From: Sphaerisporangium rhizosphaerae
GTDB taxonomy: Bacteria; Actinomycetota; Actinomycetes; Streptosporangiales; Streptosporangiaceae
Length of the DNA: 64,000 nt
Direction of reading: 5' to 3'
Assembly (NCBI RefSeq): GCF_042665155.1
Contig: NZ_JBHTCG010000004.1
Coordinates: 62,001-126,000, forward strand
Shown here one piece after another: positions 8,676 to 16,991 of the stretch (the stretch's first letter is position 1; every line of letters begins with the position of its first letter). A model generated the notes under the pieces. It saw only the letters and a program-made list of their open reading frames with translations. It ran no database searches and was not told the DNA's origin. The position numbers and the translations under genes were made by a program.

Positions 8676-9311
8676 TCAGTTGGCGACGCCGACGGCCTGT
8701 TTGACGGTGGCCGGGTCGTCCAGGCAGTCGAGCAGCGCGTGGGCGAGGTCGGCCCGGGAGATGGTGTGGCCGCGTGCCACGTTGCCGCCGACGACGCGAC
8801 GGTACTTGCCGGTCGGCGGTCTGTCGGTCAGCCTCGGCGGCCTGACGACCGTCCATTCGAGCGAGCTGCGCCGTACCTCGTCCTCCATCGCGCGCAGGTC
8901 GGCGTACCCGTCGCGGAAGACGCGCTGGATGAGGGGCAGGACCACGGCGCGGTAGATGAGCGGCTCGCCGTCGGGGATCGGGCCGACCGGGACGGCGCTG
9001 AGGGTGACGAGCCTGCGGGCGTCGCCGCCTTCCATGGCGCGGACGATGGAGGTCAGCGCCCTGGAGGCGATGCCCACGTCCTTCCTGCCGTTCGGGCCGA
9101 GCGCGGAGATCGCGGCGTCGCGGCCCGCCAGCACGGGGCGCAGCGCGTCCGGCGAGGTCACCTCCGCCGTGATCACCTCGAGCGCGCCGTGGCTGATGGG
9201 AAGGCGGGCGGGGTCGCGGACGACGGCGGTGACCTGGTGCCCGGCGTCCAGCGCCTGCCTGACGACCTCCCGGCCGGTGCGCCCGGTGGCGCCGAAAACG
9301 GTGAGCTTCAT
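8676..9311 (-). CDS. NmrA-like NAD(P)-binding protein
   Basis: 211 residues, an atypical short-chain dehydrogenase/NmrA-type Rossmann protein. MKLTVFGATGRTG is the NAD(P)-binding glycine motif at the extreme N-terminus; TAVVRDPARL the second-strand arginine that usually selects NADP; WTVVRPPRLTD a typical late strand. Members act as oxidoreductases or redox-sensing regulators; the substrate is unknown. The start at 9311 follows GGGGGA. It is divergent from the TetR gene at 9414 and shares a 102-base regulatory region with it, so it is the likely target of that repressor. Confidence 0.85.
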   Translation of the reverse strand: MKLTVFGATGRTGREVVRQALDAGHQVTAVVRDPARLPISHGALEVITAEVTSPDALRPVLAGRDAAISALGPNGRKDVGIASRALTSIVRAMEGGDARRLVTLSAVPVGPIPDGEPLIYRAVVLPLIQRVFRDGYADLRAMEDEVRRSSLEWTVVRPPRLTDRPPTGKYRRVVGGNVARGHTISRADLAHALLDCLDDPATVKQAVGVAN

Positions 9312-9331
9312 GAGACGTCCCCCAAAGGTTG

Positions 9332-9343
9332 GTGAGTACTCAC
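9332..9343. promoter_or_regulatory. Palindromic operator between NmrA-like and tetR genes
   Basis: GTGAGTACTCAC is a perfect 12-bp palindrome, followed at 9355-9363 by GATGAGTAC, a second half-site. Its place between divergent start codons is where a TetR repressor controlling itself and its neighbour would bind. Binding by this TetR is inferred. Confidence 0.55.
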
Positions 9344-9413
9344 TCACATCATAGGATGAGTACCCCTTCCATAGGCAGCCAAAAGCCGCACCGACCGAGA
9401 GGCCCGCCACCCG

Positions 9414-10028
9414 ATGCCCCAGCCGCGCACGGCCGCCGGCGCCCGCACCCGTGAGCGCATCCTCGACTCCGCCGAGCACCTCATGCGCACGGTGGGTCTG
9501 GCCCGCGTCACCACCAAGGAGATCGCCCGCGAGGCCGGGATCTCCGAGGCGGCTCTCTACCGGCACTTCACCGGCAAGGAGGAGATGTTCATCGCCGTCC
9601 TGAGCGAGCGGCTGCCCGCGCTCGGGTCGCTGATCGAGCGGCTGTCCGCCGACCCCGGCGGGCGCACGACCGAGGAGTGCCTCGTCGAGATCGCCCGGGC
9701 GGCGACGCTGTTCTACGAGGCGAGCATGCCGATCGGCTCCTCGCTGTTCGCCGAGCCGGCCCTGCTGGAGCGGCACCGGGAGGAGCTGCGCAAGCTGAAC
9801 GCCGGTCCGCACAAGCCGCTGACCGCGGTGGCCGGGTATCTGGGCGTCCTTCGGGAGAACGGCCGCCTGCGCGCCGACGCCGACACCGGCTCGGCGGCGG
9901 CGCTGTTGCTCGGCGCCTGTTACCAGCGGGCCTTCCTGCGACTGTTCATGGGCGAGGAGGGCTCGCCGAAGAGCGTGGAGGACTTCACCGCGGGGCTGGT
10001 GCGCACCATTCTCGCGGGCATCGCCTGA
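9414..10028 (+). CDS. TetR-family transcriptional regulator
   Basis: 204 residues. The N-terminal HTH is clear: RTRERILDSAEHLM (helix 1), TTKEIAREAGISEAALYRHF (helices 2-3, about residues 34-53), then KEEMFIAVL. The C-terminal ligand domain (70-204) is helical and unassigned. It is divergent from the NmrA-like gene and the intergenic palindrome is its probable operator. The fadAB operon begins 89 bases downstream behind a different palindrome; whether this TetR also controls fadAB cannot be told from sequence. Confidence 0.88.
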   Translation: MPQPRTAAGARTRERILDSAEHLMRTVGLARVTTKEIAREAGISEAALYRHFTGKEEMFIAVLSERLPALGSLIERLSADPGGRTTEECLVEIARAATLFYEASMPIGSSLFAEPALLERHREELRKLNAGPHKPLTAVAGYLGVLRENGRLRADADTGSAAALLLGACYQRAFLRLFMGEEGSPKSVEDFTAGLVRTILAGIA

Positions 10029-10061
10029 CCCCGGGGTAAGGGGAATGAAGAGCCGTGGCAT

Positions 10062-10083
10062 CATGTTACTCGCGAGTAGCATG
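10062..10083. promoter_or_regulatory. 22-bp palindrome upstream of fadA
   Basis: CATGTTACTCG/CGAGTAGCATG: eleven-base arms with a single mismatched pair, ending 33 bases before the fadA start codon. The core TACTCGCGAGTA is perfect. Beta-oxidation operons of actinobacteria are usually repressed by TetR proteins that release DNA on acyl-CoA binding; this is the likely operator of such a repressor. Confidence 0.65.
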
Positions 10084-10116
10084 TAGGCGGAAGCCATCCA
10101 GCAGCGAGGAGCAGCC

Positions 10117-11316
10117 GTGCCTTCGTCCCGTGACGTCGTGTTCGTCGACGGCGTGCGCACACCTTTCGGCCGGTCGGGCCCCAAGGGCCTGTACGCCGAG
10201 ACCCGGGCGGACGACCTGATCGTCCGCGTCATCCGCGAACTGATGCGGCGCAACCCGCAACTGCCGCCCGAGCGCGTCGACGAGGTCGCCATCGCGGCCA
10301 CCACCCAGATCGGCGACCAGGGCCTGACCATCGGCCGCTCGGCCGCCGTCCTGGCCGGGCTGCCCAAGTCGGTGCCCGGATACGCCATCGACCGCATGTG
10401 CGCCGGCGCGATGACCGCCGTCACCACCGTCGCGGGCGGCATCGCCTTCGGCGCCTACGACGTCGCCATCGCCGGCGGCGTCGAGCACATGGGCCGCCAC
10501 CCGATGGGCGAGGGCGTCGACCCCAACCCGCGCTTCATGGCCGAGAAGCTCGTCGACGGCTCCGCCCTGATCATGGGCATGACCGCCGAGAATCTGCACG
10601 ACCGCTACCCCGAGATCGACAAGGGGCGCGCCGACGCCTACGCGGTCGCCTCCCAGGAGAAGGTGGCCAAGGCGTACGCCAATGGCAAGATCCAGCCCGA
10701 CCTGGTGCCGATGGCGACCCGCAAGGCCGCGGAAGGCTGGGGCCTGGCCACCGAGGACGAGCCGCCGCGGCCCGGAACCACCATGCAGGGCCTGGCGGCG
10801 CTGAAGACGCCCTTCCGCGCGCACGGCCACGTGACCGCCGGCAACTCGGCGGGCCTGAACGACGGCGCCACCGGCGGCATCATCGCCGCCGCGGACACCG
10901 CCGCCGAGCTCGGTCTCACCCCGAAGATGCGGCTGGTCTCCTACGCCTTCGCCGGGGTCGACCCCGAGGTGATGGGCGTCGGGCCCATCCCCTCCACCGA
11001 GCGCGCGCTGCGCCTGGCCGGGCTGTCCATCGGCGACATCGGCCTCATCGAGATCAACGAGGCCTTCGCCGTGCAGGTGCTGGCCTTCCTGTCGCACTTC
11101 GGCATCGCCGACGACGATCCGCGCGTCAACCCCTACGGCGGCGCGATCGCCTTCGGCCACCCCCTCGCCTCCTCCGGCGTGCGACTCATGACGCAGCTCG
11201 CCCGCGAGTTCGGCGAGAACCCGGGGGTGCGCTACGGCCTGACGACGATGTGCGTCGGCATGGGCATGGGCGGAACGGTCGTCTGGGAGAACCTCGCCTG
11301 GGAGGGCGGCAAGTGA
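10117..11316 (+). CDS. fadA: 3-ketoacyl-CoA thiolase
   Basis: 399 residues. Catalyses the last step of fatty-acid beta-oxidation, cleaving 3-ketoacyl-CoA with CoA to acetyl-CoA. VDGVRTPFGRSG is the standard thiolase start; DRMCAGAMTAV carries the nucleophilic cysteine (about residue 93); NEAFAVQVLAF the active-site His/Asn region; GGAIAFGHPLASSGVR and TTMCVGMGMGG the second catalytic His and Cys. The GTG start follows GCGAGGA at 6 bases. Its stop overlaps the fadB GTG (GTGA), so the two subunits are translationally coupled, as in the usual FadAB multienzyme complex. Confidence 0.95.
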   Translation: MPSSRDVVFVDGVRTPFGRSGPKGLYAETRADDLIVRVIRELMRRNPQLPPERVDEVAIAATTQIGDQGLTIGRSAAVLAGLPKSVPGYAIDRMCAGAMTAVTTVAGGIAFGAYDVAIAGGVEHMGRHPMGEGVDPNPRFMAEKLVDGSALIMGMTAENLHDRYPEIDKGRADAYAVASQEKVAKAYANGKIQPDLVPMATRKAAEGWGLATEDEPPRPGTTMQGLAALKTPFRAHGHVTAGNSAGLNDGATGGIIAAADTAAELGLTPKMRLVSYAFAGVDPEVMGVGPIPSTERALRLAGLSIGDIGLIEINEAFAVQVLAFLSHFGIADDDPRVNPYGGAIAFGHPLASSGVRLMTQLAREFGENPGVRYGLTTMCVGMGMGGTVVWENLAWEGGK

Positions 11317-13415
11317 GCGGCGTCACCGATATCACCGGCATCTTCGACGACGAGGTCGTCACCCACGCCCTGGTCCGCGACGTGCGGCTCCCGGGCGGCG
11401 CGGGCACCATGGCCCTGATCACCCTGGACAACGGCTTCGACCACACCAAGCCGAACACCTTCGGCCCGCGCGGCCTGGCCGAGCTGGACAAGGCCCTGGA
11501 CGCCATCTGCGACCGCACCGACATCGCGGCGGTCGGCCTCACCGGCAAGCCGTTCATCTTCGCCGTCGGCGCCGACCTCAAGGGCGCGGCCCTGGTACGC
11601 GGCCGGGAGCAGGCCGAGGCGCTCGGCCGGCTCGGGCACGAGGTGTTCCGCCGGCTCGGCGAGATGGAGGTGCCCTCGTTCGCGTTCGTGAACGGGGCGG
11701 CCATGGGCGGCGGCCTGGAGGTGGCGCTGCACTGCACCTACCGGACGATCTCCTCCGGCGTCCCCGCGGTCGCGCTGCCCGAGTGCTTCCTCGGCCTGGT
11801 GCCGGGCTGGGGCGGCACGCAGCTGCTCCCCCGCCTCATCGGCCCGGCGAACGCGCTCAAGCTGATCATCGAGAACCCGCTGTCCCAGAACCGGATGGTC
11901 AAGGGGACCGAGGCGTTCAAGCTGGGCGTCGCCGACGCGGTCTTCGAGCCGGCCGACTTCCTGGAGGAGTCGCTGCGCTGGGCCGCGCGCGTGCTCACCG
12001 GCGAGACCGCCGTCGCCCGCCACCCGTTCACCGAGGACGCCGAGGGGTGGAAGGCCGCGGTCGCAGGCGCCAGGACGCTCGTGGACCTCAAGCTGCGCGG
12101 CGCCTCGCCCGCCCCGTACCGGGCGCTGGACCTGGTGGAGCAGGCACGCACGGCCGGCCGCGACGCCGGCTTCCAGGCCGAGACCGACGCGCTGGCCGAC
12201 CTGCTGATGGGCGACGAGCTGCGCGCCGGGCTGTACTCCTTCGACCTGGTACAGCGGCGGGCCAAACGGCCCGCGGGCGCCCCGGACAAGGCGCTGGCCC
12301 GCAAGGTCACCAAGGTGGGCGTGGTCGGCGCGGGCCTGATGGCCTCGCAGCTCGCCCTGCTGTTCGCCCGCCGCCTCGAGGTGCCGGTCGTCCTCACCGA
12401 CCTCGACCAGGCCCGCCTGGACAAGGGCGTCGGCTACGTCCACGCCGAGGTGGACAAGCTGCTCGGCAAGCGGAGGATCACCGGCGACCAGGCCAACCGG
12501 CTGAAGGGGCTGGTCACCGGCTCGCTGACCAAGGACGCCTTCGCCGACGCCGACTTCGTCATCGAGGCCGTCTTCGAGGACCTGGCGGTGAAGAAGCAGG
12601 TCTTCGCCGAGGTGGAGGCCGTGGTCTCCCCTGAATGCGTGCTGGCCACCAACACCTCCTCGCTGTCGATCTCGGCGATGGCGGCCGGGTTGCGCCACCC
12701 CGAGCGGGTGGTCGGCTTCCACTTCTTCAACCCCGTCGCCGTACTGCCGCTGCTGGAGATCGTCCGGGCGGACAGGACCGACGACGCCTCGCTGGCCACG
12801 GCCTTCGCGGTCGGCAAGGCGCTGCGCAAGTCCAGCGTCCTGGTCAAGGACGCCCCGGCGTTCGTGGTGAACCGGCTGCTGACCCGCTTCATGGGCGAGG
12901 TCATCGGCGCCGTGGACGAGGGCACCCCGATCGAGGTCGCCGACCACGCGCTGGACGAGCTCGGGCTGCCGATGACGCCGTTCACGCTGCTCCAGCTCGT
13001 GGGCCCGGCGGTCGCCCTGCACGTCGCCGAGACGCTGCACGAGGCGTTCCCCGGCCGGTACGGGGTCTCGGCCAACCTGGCGACGCTCGTCAAGGCCGGC
13101 AAGCCGGGCGTCTACGCCCCGGACTTCTCCATCGACCCGGAGGCGCGGCAGATCTTCGAGGCGTCGGGGGCGTCCGGACCGGACGCGGAGCAGGTGCGCG
13201 ACCGCGCGCTGCGGGCGCTGGCCGAGGAGATCCGCCTGATGCTGGACGAGGGGATCGTCGCGGCGGCCGAGGACATCGACCTGTGCATGATCCTCGGGGC
13301 CGGGTGGCCGTTCCACACCGGCGGCATCACGCCGTACCTGGACAGGACCGGCGTATCCGCCGCGGTCAACGGCCGCCCGTTCCTCGCCCCCGGCGTGGCC
13401 TCCGTCCCCGCCTGA
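11313..13415 (+). CDS. fadB: Multifunctional enoyl-CoA hydratase / 3-hydroxyacyl-CoA dehydrogenase
   Basis: 700 residues, the usual length for FadB alpha subunits. The N-terminal crotonase domain (about 20-300) has GADLKGA and NGAAMGGGLEVALHC with PECFLGLVPGWGG supplying the hydratase glutamates. The NAD-binding domain begins KVGVVGAGLMASQ near residue 330; NTSSLSISAMA and FHFFNPVAVLPLLE are dehydrogenase motifs with the catalytic His, and VVNRLLTRFMGE starts the dimer domain. GTG 11313 overlaps the fadA stop and is preceded by GGAGG. Hydrates trans-2-enoyl-CoA and oxidises the product to 3-ketoacyl-CoA for FadA. Confidence 0.95.
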   Translation: MSGVTDITGIFDDEVVTHALVRDVRLPGGAGTMALITLDNGFDHTKPNTFGPRGLAELDKALDAICDRTDIAAVGLTGKPFIFAVGADLKGAALVRGREQAEALGRLGHEVFRRLGEMEVPSFAFVNGAAMGGGLEVALHCTYRTISSGVPAVALPECFLGLVPGWGGTQLLPRLIGPANALKLIIENPLSQNRMVKGTEAFKLGVADAVFEPADFLEESLRWAARVLTGETAVARHPFTEDAEGWKAAVAGARTLVDLKLRGASPAPYRALDLVEQARTAGRDAGFQAETDALADLLMGDELRAGLYSFDLVQRRAKRPAGAPDKALARKVTKVGVVGAGLMASQLALLFARRLEVPVVLTDLDQARLDKGVGYVHAEVDKLLGKRRITGDQANRLKGLVTGSLTKDAFADADFVIEAVFEDLAVKKQVFAEVEAVVSPECVLATNTSSLSISAMAAGLRHPERVVGFHFFNPVAVLPLLEIVRADRTDDASLATAFAVGKALRKSSVLVKDAPAFVVNRLLTRFMGEVIGAVDEGTPIEVADHALDELGLPMTPFTLLQLVGPAVALHVAETLHEAFPGRYGVSANLATLVKAGKPGVYAPDFSIDPEARQIFEASGASGPDAEQVRDRALRALAEEIRLMLDEGIVAAAEDIDLCMILGAGWPFHTGGITPYLDRTGVSAAVNGRPFLAPGVASVPA

Positions 13416-13437
13416 GCCCCTGCCACGGCCGGCGCCG

Positions 13438-14634
13438 TCAGCTCGGGTAGTCCTTGAGCGTGATGGCGTCGGCCTGCTGGAGGCGCTTGACGATCAGGCC
13501 CCGCCACGGCAGGTAGGGCAGCGATCTGAGCATCATGTCGCGCATCAGAACGTGCGCCTTCGTCTTGGGGAACAGAAAGCCCGTCTCGCCGCCATTGGCC
13601 CGCGCCTGGGACGCCGTGACATACCCGCGCATCTCGCGCTCGTACCCGGCGAACCCGGCGCGGTGGTCGCCGCCGGCGGCGGCCAGCTCGCCCGCGAGCA
13701 CGTACGCGCCCACCAGGGCCAGGCTGGTGCCGAGGCCGCTGAGGGCCGAGGGGCAGTACGCCGCGTCGCCCAGCAGGACGGTCCGGCCGCTGGACCAGCG
13801 GTCCATGTGGATCTGGCCGATGGTGTCGAAGTAGAAGTCCTGGGCCTCCCACATGGCCTCCAGCAGCCGGGGGACCTCCCAGCCGACGTCCGCGAACCGG
13901 TCGGCGATGATCTTCTTCTGCCGGTCGGCGTCGTACCGGTCGTAGGACAGCGGCGGCGAGGTGAAGCCGAACAGCGCCTTGGCCTCGTCCGGACGGGCAG
14001 TGGGCCGGATGGCCACCGCGCGGCCGCCGAGCGGGGTGTGGTAGCGGTCCCACCGATCGTGGGCCACGGGGTAGGGGATGGTGAAGTAGGAGGTGTAGGA
14101 GCCGAGATGGCGGGCGAACCCGGCCTCCTGCCCGAAGACGAGCGCACGGATCGCCGAGTGGATGCCGTCCGCGCCGACCACCAGGCCGAACCGGCGCCTG
14201 CCGCCGCCGGCGAACCTCACCTCGACTCCGTCTCCGTCGTCGGCGAGCGCGGTGACGTGGTCACCGAAGATGTACTCGGTGTCGCCGCGGGTGGCGTCGT
14301 ACAGCACCCGCGACAGGTCGCCGCGCAGGATCTCGATCTCGCCGACCGCGCCTTCGCCGCCGAGGAGCTCCACGGGCATGCTCGCCCGCGGCCTGCCCGA
14401 GGCGTCGACGAACGACATGCCGCGCGTGCCGATGCTCGCCCGCCGGACCTCGGCCGACAGGTCCATCCGCCTGACCACCTCGTGGGCGACCCCGCGCAGG
14501 TCGATCGCGTGACCGCCCTCCCTGAACGCCGGAGCCCGTTCCACGACGACCGGCTCGAACCCGTGGCGGCGCAGCCAGAAGGCCAGCGCCGGCCCGGCGA
14601 TGCTCGCACCGTTGATCAGGACACTTCGGTTCAT
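13438..14634 (-). CDS. FAD-dependent aromatic-type monooxygenase
   Basis: 398 residues, class A flavoprotein hydroxylase family (PHBH fold). SVLINGASIAGPALAFWL is the N-terminal dinucleotide GxGxxG-type motif; VVGADGIHSAIR the DG motif contacting FAD and NAD(P)H; VLLGDAAYCPSALSGLGTSLAL the GD motif for the ribityl chain. Such enzymes hydroxylate phenols or polyketides, or inactivate drugs such as tetracyclines or rifamycins; the substrate is unknown. ATG 14634 follows GAGGAGG. It is divergent from the GntR-TetR regulator, with two GTACGGTGTAC repeats just upstream, a typical inducible resistance or degradation module. Confidence 0.9.
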   Translation of the reverse strand: MNRSVLINGASIAGPALAFWLRRHGFEPVVVERAPAFREGGHAIDLRGVAHEVVRRMDLSAEVRRASIGTRGMSFVDASGRPRASMPVELLGGEGAVGEIEILRGDLSRVLYDATRGDTEYIFGDHVTALADDGDGVEVRFAGGGRRRFGLVVGADGIHSAIRALVFGQEAGFARHLGSYTSYFTIPYPVAHDRWDRYHTPLGGRAVAIRPTARPDEAKALFGFTSPPLSYDRYDADRQKKIIADRFADVGWEVPRLLEAMWEAQDFYFDTIGQIHMDRWSSGRTVLLGDAAYCPSALSGLGTSLALVGAYVLAGELAAAGGDHRAGFAGYEREMRGYVTASQARANGGETGFLFPKTKAHVLMRDMMLRSLPYLPWRGLIVKRLQQADAITLKDYPS

Positions 14635-14666
14635 CACAGCCTCCTCGGCCATGTCGGGGGATGTAT

Positions 14667-14712
14667 GTACGGTGTACGGGCCGATGCGAGCAAGGTAGTT
14701 TGTACGGTGTAC
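14667..14712. promoter_or_regulatory. Two GTACGGTGTAC operator repeats
   Basis: Identical 11-mers at 14667-14677 and 14702-14712, each a symmetric GTAC-GGT-GTAC, 35 bp apart. They lie 33 and 68 bases upstream of the monooxygenase start. Likely operators for the divergently encoded double-HTH regulator (inference). Confidence 0.6.
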
Positions 14713-14744
14713 TGACGCAATGAACTGCGACGATGTCCTCATGA

Positions 14745-14855
14745 GCACTAGTGCGTCAGGAGACCGGCACACCTCGGACACACCGGGAATCGCCTGTCCA
14801 CCACCGGCGGCGCCCGCCGGTCGGCGGACAGCGGGCGTTCCTGGTGCACTAGTAC
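14745..14855. promoter_or_regulatory. GCACTAGT palindromes near regulator gene
   Basis: GCACTAGTGC (14745-14754) is a perfect 10-bp palindrome; GCACTAGTAC (14846-14855) repeats its left half and core 101 bp further on, 47 bases before the regulator start. They could be a second class of site, matching the presence of two different DNA-binding domains in the regulator. Confidence 0.4.
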
Positions 14856-14901
14856 GCTCGGCGACGCCCCCCGCGCGCCGCGCCCAGCGGAAGGAGCCCC
14901 C

Positions 14902-15861
14902 GTGGACCGTCCCGGGACACGACCGGAGCCGCCGTACGCCCGGATCGTCCGCGAGATCCGGCGCCGCATCACCTCCGGCGAGCTGCGCGCCGGAGACCGG
15001 GTGCCCTCGACCCGGCAGATCACCGGCGAGTGGGGCGTGGCCATGGCGACCGCCACCAAGGTCCTCGCGACGCTCCGCCAGGAGGGGCTCGTGCAGCCGA
15101 TGCCGGGCATCGGCACCGTGGTGCGCGTCCCCGAGCCTGTTCCCGTGCGCCACCGCGAGCCCGCGGCGGCGGACGACGGGCGGGACCCGGCCCGCGCGCG
15201 CCTGGTCCGCACCGCCATCGAGATCGCCGACGCCGAGGGCATCGCCGCCCTGTCGATGCGCAGGGCCGCCGCCGCCCTCGGCGTGCCCACCATGTCGCTG
15301 TACCGGCACGTCCAGGGCAAGGACGAGCTCGTCCTGCTGATGGCCGACACCGTGTTCGGCGCGGAGTTCACGCCCGTTCCCTCCGCCCGCACCTGGCGCG
15401 AGCGGCTGGAGCTGGTCGCCCGGCAGCACTGGGCGATGTACCGCCGGCATTGCTGGCTCGCCCAGGTGCAGTCGTTCACCCGTCCCCTGATGTCGCACAA
15501 CGCGCTCGCGGGCACCGAGTGGGTGGTGCAGGGCCTCACCGGTCTGGGGTTGCGGCCGAACGAGCTCCTGCACCTGGTGGTCACCGTGTACAGCTACGTG
15601 CACGGCGTGGCCGTCAACCTCGAAGGGGAGGCGCAGGCGCGGCAGGAGAGCGGGGTCACCGACGACGAGTGGATGGCGGCGCAGGCCCCCGCCTTCGCCG
15701 GGCTCCTCTCCTCCGGGGAGTTCCCGGCCTTCTCGCGGATTCTGCGGTCCCCGGGGGTCGAGCTGGACCTGGACAGCCTCTTCGAGTTCGGGCTGCTCAG
15801 CCTGCTCGACGGCATCGCGGTGCGCGTACGGGCGGCCCGCGGGCGGACCGGCCGCCGGTGA
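14902..15861 (+). CDS. GntR-TetR double-HTH transcriptional regulator
   Basis: 319 residues carrying two DNA-binding domains. Residues 10-75 form a GntR-type winged helix: YARIVREIRRRITSGELRAG, VPSTRQITGEWGVAMATATK, LRQEGLV, GIGTVV. Residues about 96-145 form a TetR-type HTH: RLVRTAIEIADAEGIAALSM, AAALGVPTMSLYRHV, KDELVLLMAD. The rest (150-319) is a TetR_C-like helical ligand domain. GTG start after GGAAGGA. Divergent from the FAD monooxygenase, whose promoter has paired palindromic repeats, so it is probably the substrate-sensing repressor of that gene. This domain order exists in other actinobacteria but is little studied. Confidence 0.88.
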   Translation: MDRPGTRPEPPYARIVREIRRRITSGELRAGDRVPSTRQITGEWGVAMATATKVLATLRQEGLVQPMPGIGTVVRVPEPVPVRHREPAAADDGRDPARARLVRTAIEIADAEGIAALSMRRAAAALGVPTMSLYRHVQGKDELVLLMADTVFGAEFTPVPSARTWRERLELVARQHWAMYRRHCWLAQVQSFTRPLMSHNALAGTEWVVQGLTGLGLRPNELLHLVVTVYSYVHGVAVNLEGEAQARQESGVTDDEWMAAQAPAFAGLLSSGEFPAFSRILRSPGVELDLDSLFEFGLLSLLDGIAVRVRAARGRTGRR

Positions 15862-15937
15862 CGGGCGAGCCGGGCCTCACCGGCGGCCGGTGGGAGGCGG
15901 GCCGCGTTCTCGGGCCATCGGTGAAGGACGAGCCGGG

Positions 15938-16032
15938 CGGACGGGCCGGTTCGGGCACTCGGGATGAGCGGACGGGCCGGTTCGGGCATTCGGGAATGAG
16001 CGAACGGGGCGGTTCCGGCATTCGGGGATGAT
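15938..16032. repeat. Three 31-32 bp tandem repeats with small hairpin
   Basis: Copies at 15938-15968, 15969-16000 and 16001-16032 share CGGACGGGCCGGTTCGGGCA and a GGGATGAG end. The middle copy contains CATTC-GG-GAATG, a perfect small stem. The array ends 6 bases before the methyltransferase start. Confidence 0.8.
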
Positions 16033-16038
16033 GGGGGA

Positions 16039-16875
16039 ATGCTCGCCGACGTCATCCCGTACCTGCTGTGCCCGGTCTGCCGGGGCGATCTCGCCCTGGC
16101 CGGCGGTGTGGTGCGGTGCGGGCAGGGGCACGCCTACGACGTCGCCAAGCAGGGGTATGTGAGCCTGCTCACCGGCTCGGCGGCGCCGGGTACGGCCGAC
16201 ACGCCGCCCATGGTCGCGGCGCGGGCGGCGTTCCTCGGCGCGGGTCACTTCGCCCCGCTGGCCCGCCGCCTGCGCGAGCTCGTGCGCCCCGTCCCGGGCG
16301 GCGGGCCCGCGGTGATCCTGGACGCCGGGGCGGGCACCGGCCACTACCTGGCCGAGGTGATGAGCCCCGCGGACACGGGCATCGCGCTGGACGTCTCCAA
16401 GCACGCGCTGAAGCGCGCCGCCCGGGCCCACCCCCGCATCGGCGCGGTGGTGGCGGACGTGTGGCGCCCCCTGCCGGTCAGGGACGCCTGCGCGGACGTG
16501 CTGCTGAACGTGTTCGCGCCGCGCAACGGCCCGGAGTTCGCCCGCGTGCTGCGCCCCGGCGGCACGCTGGCCGTGGTCACCCCGACCTCGCGGCACCTGG
16601 CGCCGCTGGTGGAGGAACTCGGCCTGCTGTCGGTGGACGACGACAAGGAGCGGCGCGTCGGGGAGGCGCTCGCGGGCCGCTTCGCCGAGGCGGGGACGTT
16701 CGTCGAGGAGGCCGCGATGCGGCTGGACCACCAGGCCGTCGAGACCGTGGCCGGCATGGGCCCGAGCGCCTGGCACACCGACGCGCAGGCGCTCCGACGG
16801 GAAATCCTTCGCCTGCCGGACCCGGTGACCGTGCAGATGTCGTGCCGGATCTCTCTGTTCCGTAAGATCGCCTAG
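16039..16875 (+). CDS. RlmA-type 23S rRNA (guanine-N1)-methyltransferase
   Basis: 278 residues. Residues 11-29 hold a zinc-binding module, CPVC with CGQGH, followed by FDxxKxGY-like YDVAKQGYVSLL, the N-terminal hallmark of the RlmA/TlrB family that methylates a guanine in 23S rRNA hairpin 35. ILDAGAGTGHYL (about 95) is SAM motif I and LNVFAPRN the catalytic-side NxFxP-type motif. TlrB relatives give macrolide resistance; a housekeeping RlmA role is equally possible. The purine-rich GGGGGA touches the ATG with almost no spacer, so the start may be weakly translated or leaderless. Confidence 0.85.
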   Translation: MLADVIPYLLCPVCRGDLALAGGVVRCGQGHAYDVAKQGYVSLLTGSAAPGTADTPPMVAARAAFLGAGHFAPLARRLRELVRPVPGGGPAVILDAGAGTGHYLAEVMSPADTGIALDVSKHALKRAARAHPRIGAVVADVWRPLPVRDACADVLLNVFAPRNGPEFARVLRPGGTLAVVTPTSRHLAPLVEELGLLSVDDDKERRVGEALAGRFAEAGTFVEEAAMRLDHQAVETVAGMGPSAWHTDAQALRREILRLPDPVTVQMSCRISLFRKIA

Positions 16876-16991
16876 GCACATTCGAATTACGAATTTCCCT
16901 AACTTTGTAGGCCATCTTCCGTACAGAAGCGACATACTTAACGGCAACCCGCCGATCCCGGTCCGGGAGAGCGTGAGGGAGGGGCACGCCC

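Noticed and set aside
10398..11312. Upstream extension of the fadB frame over fadA
   Set aside because: Arg-rich shadow of the thiolase gene; GTG 11313 with GGAGG and the fadA overlap is the right start.
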